Of a DNA stretch of 64,000 nt, positions 57,845 through 64,000 are shown in pieces. Within the stretch, counting starts at the first letter, position 1. Every line of letters begins with the position of its first letter. Under the pieces are notes generated by a model that worked only from the letters and a program-made list of their open reading frames with translations, ran no database searches and had not been told where the DNA came from. This stretch comes from Epiperipatus broadwayi (taxonomy: Eukaryota; Onychophora; Udeonychophora; Euonychophora; Peripatidae): contig JAQFVV010000056.1 of NCBI GenBank assembly GCA_028023455.1, positions 2,046,001 through 2,110,000 on the forward strand, read 5' to 3'. The translations under genes and the position numbers were made by a program.

Positions 57845-60163
57845 CTATAACATTTAAAATTAAAAAAATATACATATCATTAAAAATGTTTTATTTTCAA
57901 TATACATTCAAAACATATTATTATGTGATATGTGCGTGGTTTACAAACTTGTAATATAATTAATGCATTTTATATATTGTAAAAAAAAGTTGGGCCAAAT
58001 TTATGATATTGTTATGTACATAATTTACAAAATATAGTAAAATACAATCATTATAAATTGCGATAATTTAATGAATCAAGTGTGTCATAATCCATTGTCA
58101 CCAAGGATTTTCCATGTAGGCACTTTTTTTTTTTCAGGCAGCTAGTCCATATTTAAATATCTAGTCCTCCAATAATAATAACTAAATAAATATTTAGTTA
58201 CTCTTAACAAAGGAATAAAGATTCCAAAATAAATGTTGGTCAGATGAGGATAATGTTCTCATTGTAAAAAATAAATAAATTATATGATGTAGTCTTCATT
58301 ACTGCTGAACTAATAAATTACAATTCAAATCCAAGAATTCAGAAATATTTTTAAATAACTGAACATTACTAAGCAAATTTATTTTTTTAGATATCAATCA
58401 GTGAATGCTATAGGTAGTTACAATTGATATAAAAATGCAGTCAAAATTTTTTTTAAGCAAAATAAGAATTTAGAGGCAACTTCTGCTTTTATTAAGAAAA
58501 TTAAACATGAAGATGTTAAACTAATGAGTCATTCAAGTTGTCAATAAATGGGTATCTAGTCAATCTTAATCAAATGTTAAAAGTAAAAAAATTGTTATAT
58601 CCTCACTAATTTGCAATTAACTAGTTTGTTTCTTCATTATTCAGTTTTGCAGAAATACTGGATATACCTTTCAATGTATTATTTAGGCTGTTTTATCTTT
58701 TAATTATATATAAATCTTGCAAACTACTTTTTTTGTTGTTGTATTCAAGTGATTATGAATATTATTTTTCAAAGTTTGTGACCGAGGTTTTCATACTACT
58801 ATCTATATCCTTATATTAATTTTTCTAAATTCGTAATTTGGTATAAAGTTATTGAATGAATCTGAACAAAATTTAAAGAATAGGTAACAAAAATATATCT
58901 AATTTTATTTTTAATACAAATAAAACAAATATTATATTTAAGACATAAAAAAATGTTGGCAAACATTAAATTAATATAAGGCTCAGTAAATATTTTCTTT
59001 TTACAACTAAGTAAAGAAGCTTTGTGTTGAAATTTTCAAAAAATTAAAAAAAAAAAGTATAATATGAAATAATGAATATTGTGTGGAGGGAGAAGCAATT
59101 TCGATATAATTATTCTAAAGTCTTTTTCATGCTGAACAAATCTTAAATAATCTTGATATTTCAAATACAGTATAACATAGTTCTCTTTGAATATGAGACT
59201 TTAATCTTGAATGTATTCTCATCCTAAACAACAGGATAAAATGACATTTGAACAGTAAGAAAAACTTGTCATGAATGAATTAATAAATTACAAAAGCATT
59301 TATAAATAATTTTACTACTGTGCTCATTTAACAAGCAAGGAAAAAAAAAATTAAATTTATTTTAATTACAGCTGGATGAAAATTAGAATATTATTAAATT
59401 CATTTGTAATTGTACATTCAATCATCTTCACATTAACCTATTATGAAACTGTCATTCACCTGGAAATATGCAAACTCTCATGAACAGGAGTTTAATAAAA
59501 AAAAAAAATTCAGTGTTTCCATTCACTATGCCTTTTTCTTCCTAATTTTATATTCATCAGTTTCCTCTCATAAAAAGTCATTCATCTTACTTTTCCACTT
59601 TCTGTTCTCTCCTTCCAAGTCTACTTCACAATGTAGTACTTTTGTATATAAAAACAACTTCAGATAAAGTAAATGATAAACAACAACAACAATCTTTTCT
59701 CTTTGCTTTTTTTTTTGTTGCTTGTTTTCTTTTGTCTTTAATGAGAAATATATCTTAATTAAAATAACAAATTATTCTGGACTGTGAAGTAAAAAAAACA
59801 TGGTTTAGTTAATTAGATCTAAATGATGGGTGATCAACCTACTCCTTGGGTTACAAAACATCAAAACTTCTTGAACAAATAATTGTATAATTATTTATTT
59901 ATAAAACATGCATTTTCTTCTTGACTGTAATTAAAAATGTTTTCTGATAGGTAATTAAAACATAAATACATGTTTATCGAAAGGTAGGAAACTATAAATC
60001 CTGTTAATGTCTTTATTCAACAATAAACAAAATTAATAATATTTAATCCCCCCCCCCCCAGCATTCCCCCTCTTTAAATTGCTTTTATTTTGTTATTCAA
60101 TATATAAATAAAATAAAATCATAAATCACTTTCGTCTAAAAATATTTGGATTTTATATAATTA
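57845..60163. other. upstream region or 5' intron, unclassified
   Basis: No exon or promoter was recognised. A C-run (about 11 bases) occurs at 60049-60059, the only long C homopolymer in the window. The open frame at 59443-59667 has no recognised product. Confidence 0.4.
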
Positions 60164-60827
60164 CCGTATTTACCCGGTATATAGGATGTAGTGGCATATA
60201 GGACCCACCATTATACATATTTTTTAGAAAAAAAATAATTTTCTACATTTTTTCAGAAATTTCCATAATGATTTATTGTATTAATTTTACAGTTATTTAT
60301 GTCTACAAAAAATATAAGCAGAGAACATTGCAATTAGGTATCTTTTAATCTTCATTCTCAGAACCCAGAAATTCTTCTCCAGATCTAAACATTTTGAAGA
60401 TTGTCTCTTTTTTAACTGTGTTATTTACCCTGTGAATTGATTTATATTTTTGAGAAACATGCTTTTTTATATTTTAACCATTTAATTTTAAAATAATTTT
60501 TTAAAAATTATGAGAATATTGAGTTATTTTGAATATTTTGCTCTGATATTGATATGATTAAGATAGTATATGTATTAGTATGACTATGTTCTTTATCTAT
60601 ATATACCTTGTATGCATGCTTACATACATGTGTACTGTATTTGTAAATATTTTTTTGTTTCACAAAAAAAAAATGCAATAGAATACTTATATATGGATAT
60701 TAATATAAACCAAAAGTTTTAACTGAAATTTCCAATTCATAATTTTGATTACCAGTGCGTAAGATACTCCATATTTTAGGCGTACTTTGAGAAGAAAAAA
60801 ATGCATCCTATATGCTGGCAAATATGG
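60164..60827. mobile_element. pogo-like MITE (664 bp)
   Basis: Inverted ends CCGTATTTACCCGGTATATAGG... and ...GCATCCTATATGCTGGCAAATATGG, with TA on both sides (60162-60163, 60828-60829). The CCGTATTT...TATA(A/G)G.C type of end is familiar from pogo/Tigger elements of many animals. On the minus strand at 60340-60420, MFRSGEEFLGSENED may be the last codons of a transposase. Confidence 0.78.
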
Positions 60828-63604
60828 TATATAAAATAATGTATTAAAATATATTTTCCCTCAATAGTACAGGTAGAATAGTTAAAATTGCTCCCTGTAA
60901 ATTAGTAACTTCAATTAGAAGACAAAATTACAAAAGTGAACTTTTAACCTTTTACGATTGACAATATATATCATAATTTACTTGTCATTTTAAAATTTAA
61001 TTCTGAATTACACACATTAAAAATAATAGTATAGTACAGTAGACAACCTAGTATATACATATATTAAAAAAAAAAAAGTTCAGTAAAGTACTTTTAAATT
61101 CACAAGTTCAATTATCATGAGCAACATGTTTTATTTTTTTCTAGCATAGCCCCATAGCTCTACTCAATTCATGATTTTGAAAATAGTAGCGGAATAATCT
61201 TCTATCAATAATAAATTAGGGATGTGACAAGCAACACTGATCAAATATTAACTATTTGTCATAGAATCTTATTGCCTAATCTGTGTTAAACAGAGAATTT
61301 AACATATGTATTATAATGCTATAAAAGTAAAACAATTATTTCTGCTGAAAATTCCAATTCGGGTAACAGCACAGTGTATTGGTATAATTTATCACTTTGT
61401 TACTATAATGCCAAATTATGTAATGGCATTTTATGCCAAGATATTAATGATGATCTGTTGATGACTCTAAATCATGCTTTAACCAAAGAGAGAATACTAA
61501 TTAAGAATAAGGTTACATTTCTTATTTCAGGATATCACAGCTTAATGCTGATTCAGTATACATATAATCAGACACAAACTTAAACATCTACTCATTACCA
61601 TAATCCAGATTCAAAATCATTGAAAACATAAGAATCAAATGATCATTGGAATATTAAAGATGAGAAAACAAACAAATAACAAAAAAAAAATCAAGATTTT
61701 ATACAACAAATACTAATTTAATAAAGTTAATAATAAAATAAAAAAAATATACTTGAATAATGATTTTTGCCCATATAGGCATTACATATTAAAATAATTA
61801 TTTCAGTTTAAAAATATTAATTAGCAAACTCATGGTAGACAATATTTTAAAAGCTGTTTTTTACAAAAAATATAAGCAAAAGGCAAATGTTTATTTCCAT
61901 TTTCACATTTATAATATTTTTGTGAATACAAACATTACTAGGATTTAGAAGTACAAAAAAGCATAATTAATATCTGTATATCCTTATCTTAGTCTAAAAT
62001 GGTAGATTTATGACCCTTAAAAGTTATTCATACATTTTCCTAATTACTTTATTATAAATATTACTTTTAGACTAATTTAGTTATTAAAATAAAATCAAAC
62101 AGATAATTCATTTTAGATAAAATTTTAATAGAATTGTATAAAAAATAAATAAGTAAATGAGCAATCAATTAAATAGCAACTTCTATAAGGAATGATTTTA
62201 AATATAAAATTGGAACAGAATTGTCTTGTTAACTTTCAAATAATTTTTTCTTTTTGTAATTTGTTAATATAAAAAATTGCAAATTATTGTTTTTGTAAGA
62301 TTTTTCTACAGCTTTCTTTAGAAAATAAAGTTAGATATAAAAGTTATTTGATGTTTTTTTTTCCCCTTCCATTGCTTAAATATATATGTCAATACCAATA
62401 TAATTTGGAAAACAAAATATAATTTAGAAGTAGCAATACAGCAAACTTAATGAGTACTTCTTTTAGTCAGATGTTAGTATACATTCATGAAAGAACTGCT
62501 GATTTTTGCCATATAGTTAATTGACATGTACTTGGAAGTTTGGTGCTGTATCCTCAGACCTCCTCCAGCAATCACCGAGTCATAATACTCAAATGTAGCT
62601 GTTTTCTGCTAATAATTTGTGCTACTTACTTCATAATTATCTTTGTTATTATAATTACACTTAAAAATGGTACTAACATCATTATTGATGATGATTTTGC
62701 ATTAATATAAATGCATACAAACACTTGCCGTAGTTGATTTTTTTTTAAAAATTAAATCTTATTATTAAATTGAAAAAAAAAAAAACCCTAAAAGAACAAA
62801 TTTCTAAATAAATCAAATGAATTAAAGAATAATTTTTCAATAAGAATTGATGCTGTTTAATTTCAAAAAATTTAAAATCTTATTGCTATGTGGAGGAAGT
62901 TAAAAAACAAATAATTAAATAAGATGATAAAAATAATCATTATTCTGATTATTGTGATATAAAAATGTTTAATAAGTTATATTGTTTCCAATTAATACTG
63001 TATAGAATCTTAACCAATGTAAAGCATATTTTTGACAATTTTACACTTATATGTACAAAAACTGTAAATATTATTAAAATTTTTTCAACATAGTATACAT
63101 GCTTTAAAATCACTGGTTTATAATGAAAGGGAAGTATTGTTGAATTCTTACTATATGTTCACTTAATCTGAAAAAAAAGTGCTAATCTAAAAAATGCAGG
63201 ATATGAATGTCAGATATTAATAGTATTCTATCTGTAACCATGATTAGGAATTACAAATTTAATTCCTAATCAAAATAAGATATTAATTTTCTTAAAGAAT
63301 GCCCATATTTTGTTATTGTAAATATTTATTGTTCATAATGTTACAATATCTTAAGAAAGTCTTTTAACAATTATTTCTATATTTTCTGTTAAAAATCAAA
63401 TGGCAATGCTCTGAAAAACTAAATAATATTTTTTATTTCATGTATCATTTTTAGAAAAAGCTGTATATTTCAGTTTTATGCTGACAATGATTATATATTC
63501 TTAAAAAAATATGTTAAGATAAATAATTAGAAAAGTTAAAATGGGTCAATAGCTATTACTTCGGAAAACACAAAGAACTAGAATGTTTTTTATTTTTTTA
63601 TTAG
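60828..63604. other. no feature recognised
   Basis: A+T-rich DNA. A minus-strand open stretch at about 62490-62620 has an AG at its head but no good donor and no recognised motif; it was not annotated. Confidence 0.4.
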
Positions 63605-64000
63605 AAGTAGAATAGGGGCAAAACTCTCCATATAGTAGTAGTGCCACTTAGTACAAACCAGAGTAATCAATTTTGTGCATAAAATCTCTATCTAGTGCCT
63701 ACTCATCCAACATTCCCAAACAAGTTTCTAGTTTGTGGCTTTCAACAGTGAGGAGCCATGGATTTGAGAGCACTGCACCTAGATCTTAGGATCCAATGCA
63801 ACTCTCTAGCAGCCACCATTTACCTTTTTAGTTAACTAAAAGCTATGAGTCTAAAATGAAAATACAATAATGTTTTCAATTCAAGCTCATTTCCATGAAT
63901 AGTCATCATCACCCTATTTTGCAGGATTGGTATTAAACCACAAAACATCACGATTACCATTCTTTATGCTTAAATAAGCTGTTAAAACAGTCAAAACTCC
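63605..64000. repeat. repeat family R1, copy f (cut by window end)
   Basis: Starts 'aggggcaaaactctccatat' and follows the R1 body: 'tctagtgcctactcatcc', 'gcactgcacctagatctta' and 'aaacatcac'. Near the end (about 63980) 'cagtcaaaactcc' may begin a second tandem unit, as in copy b. Confidence 0.75.

Noticed and set aside
62490-62620. Minus-strand open stretch of about 43 codons after an AG
   Set aside because: No consensus donor, no fit to phase 1 required by the next exon, and no recognised motif.
63140-63166. 16-nt candidate microexon with good acceptor and gtaag donor upstream of the EXD3-like gene
   Set aside because: The reading phase required downstream would place a stop codon in it.
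1-64000. CRISPR arrays, operons, prokaryotic promoters or defence systems
   Set aside because: No regularly spaced repeats or tightly packed reading frames; introns and retroelements show this is animal nuclear DNA.

Overview
This is an A+T-rich (roughly three quarters A+T by eye) animal genomic window with no bacterial features. It has short open frames, GT-AG introns, and an invertebrate-type repeat load: RTE-clade LINEs, Ty3/gypsy LTR elements, pogo/Tigger-like DNA elements, SINE-like units and fold-back elements. The sequence does not let me name the species.

The one cellular gene I can support lies on the minus strand and spans at least 3388-57844. Ten exons, each with plausible splice sites, join with matching phases into 393 consecutive open codons. 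The product resembles the exonuclease mut-7 homolog (EXD3). An N-terminal helical part is followed by the start of a DEDD-type 3'-5' exonuclease domain, with the D-x-E pair in the exon at 5150-5211. The gene runs off the low-coordinate end, and its extreme N-terminus was not found. Introns range from 109 bp to about 22 kb and contain almost everything else in the window.

Layout: 1-3387 repeats; 3388-18954 seven of the exons with RTE fragments and fold-back repeats between them; 18955-41116 a 22-kb intron; 41117-57844 the three remaining internal exons and the most 5' exon found, with two more RTE copies and a Tigger relic; 57845-64000 upstream DNA with a pogo-like MITE and a final repeat copy.

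The 22-kb intron holds a stack of insertions that can be dated relative to one another. A plus-strand gypsy element (28071-40605) had its 5' LTR split by a minus-strand gypsy element (28179-37403), which has TG...CA ends and a 5-bp target duplication AAAAG. That element's 3' LTR was then hit by a 5'-truncated RTE LINE (28234-29850) with a 13-bp duplication. Two Tigger-like elements sit head to head in its internal region. Elsewhere, a SINE interrupts one RTE copy with a 10-bp duplication, and a 729-bp fold-back element interrupts another with a 13-bp duplication.

I found no novel defence or metabolic system. The interest lies in the reconstructed gene, the readable nested insertions, and several unclassified fold-back families.
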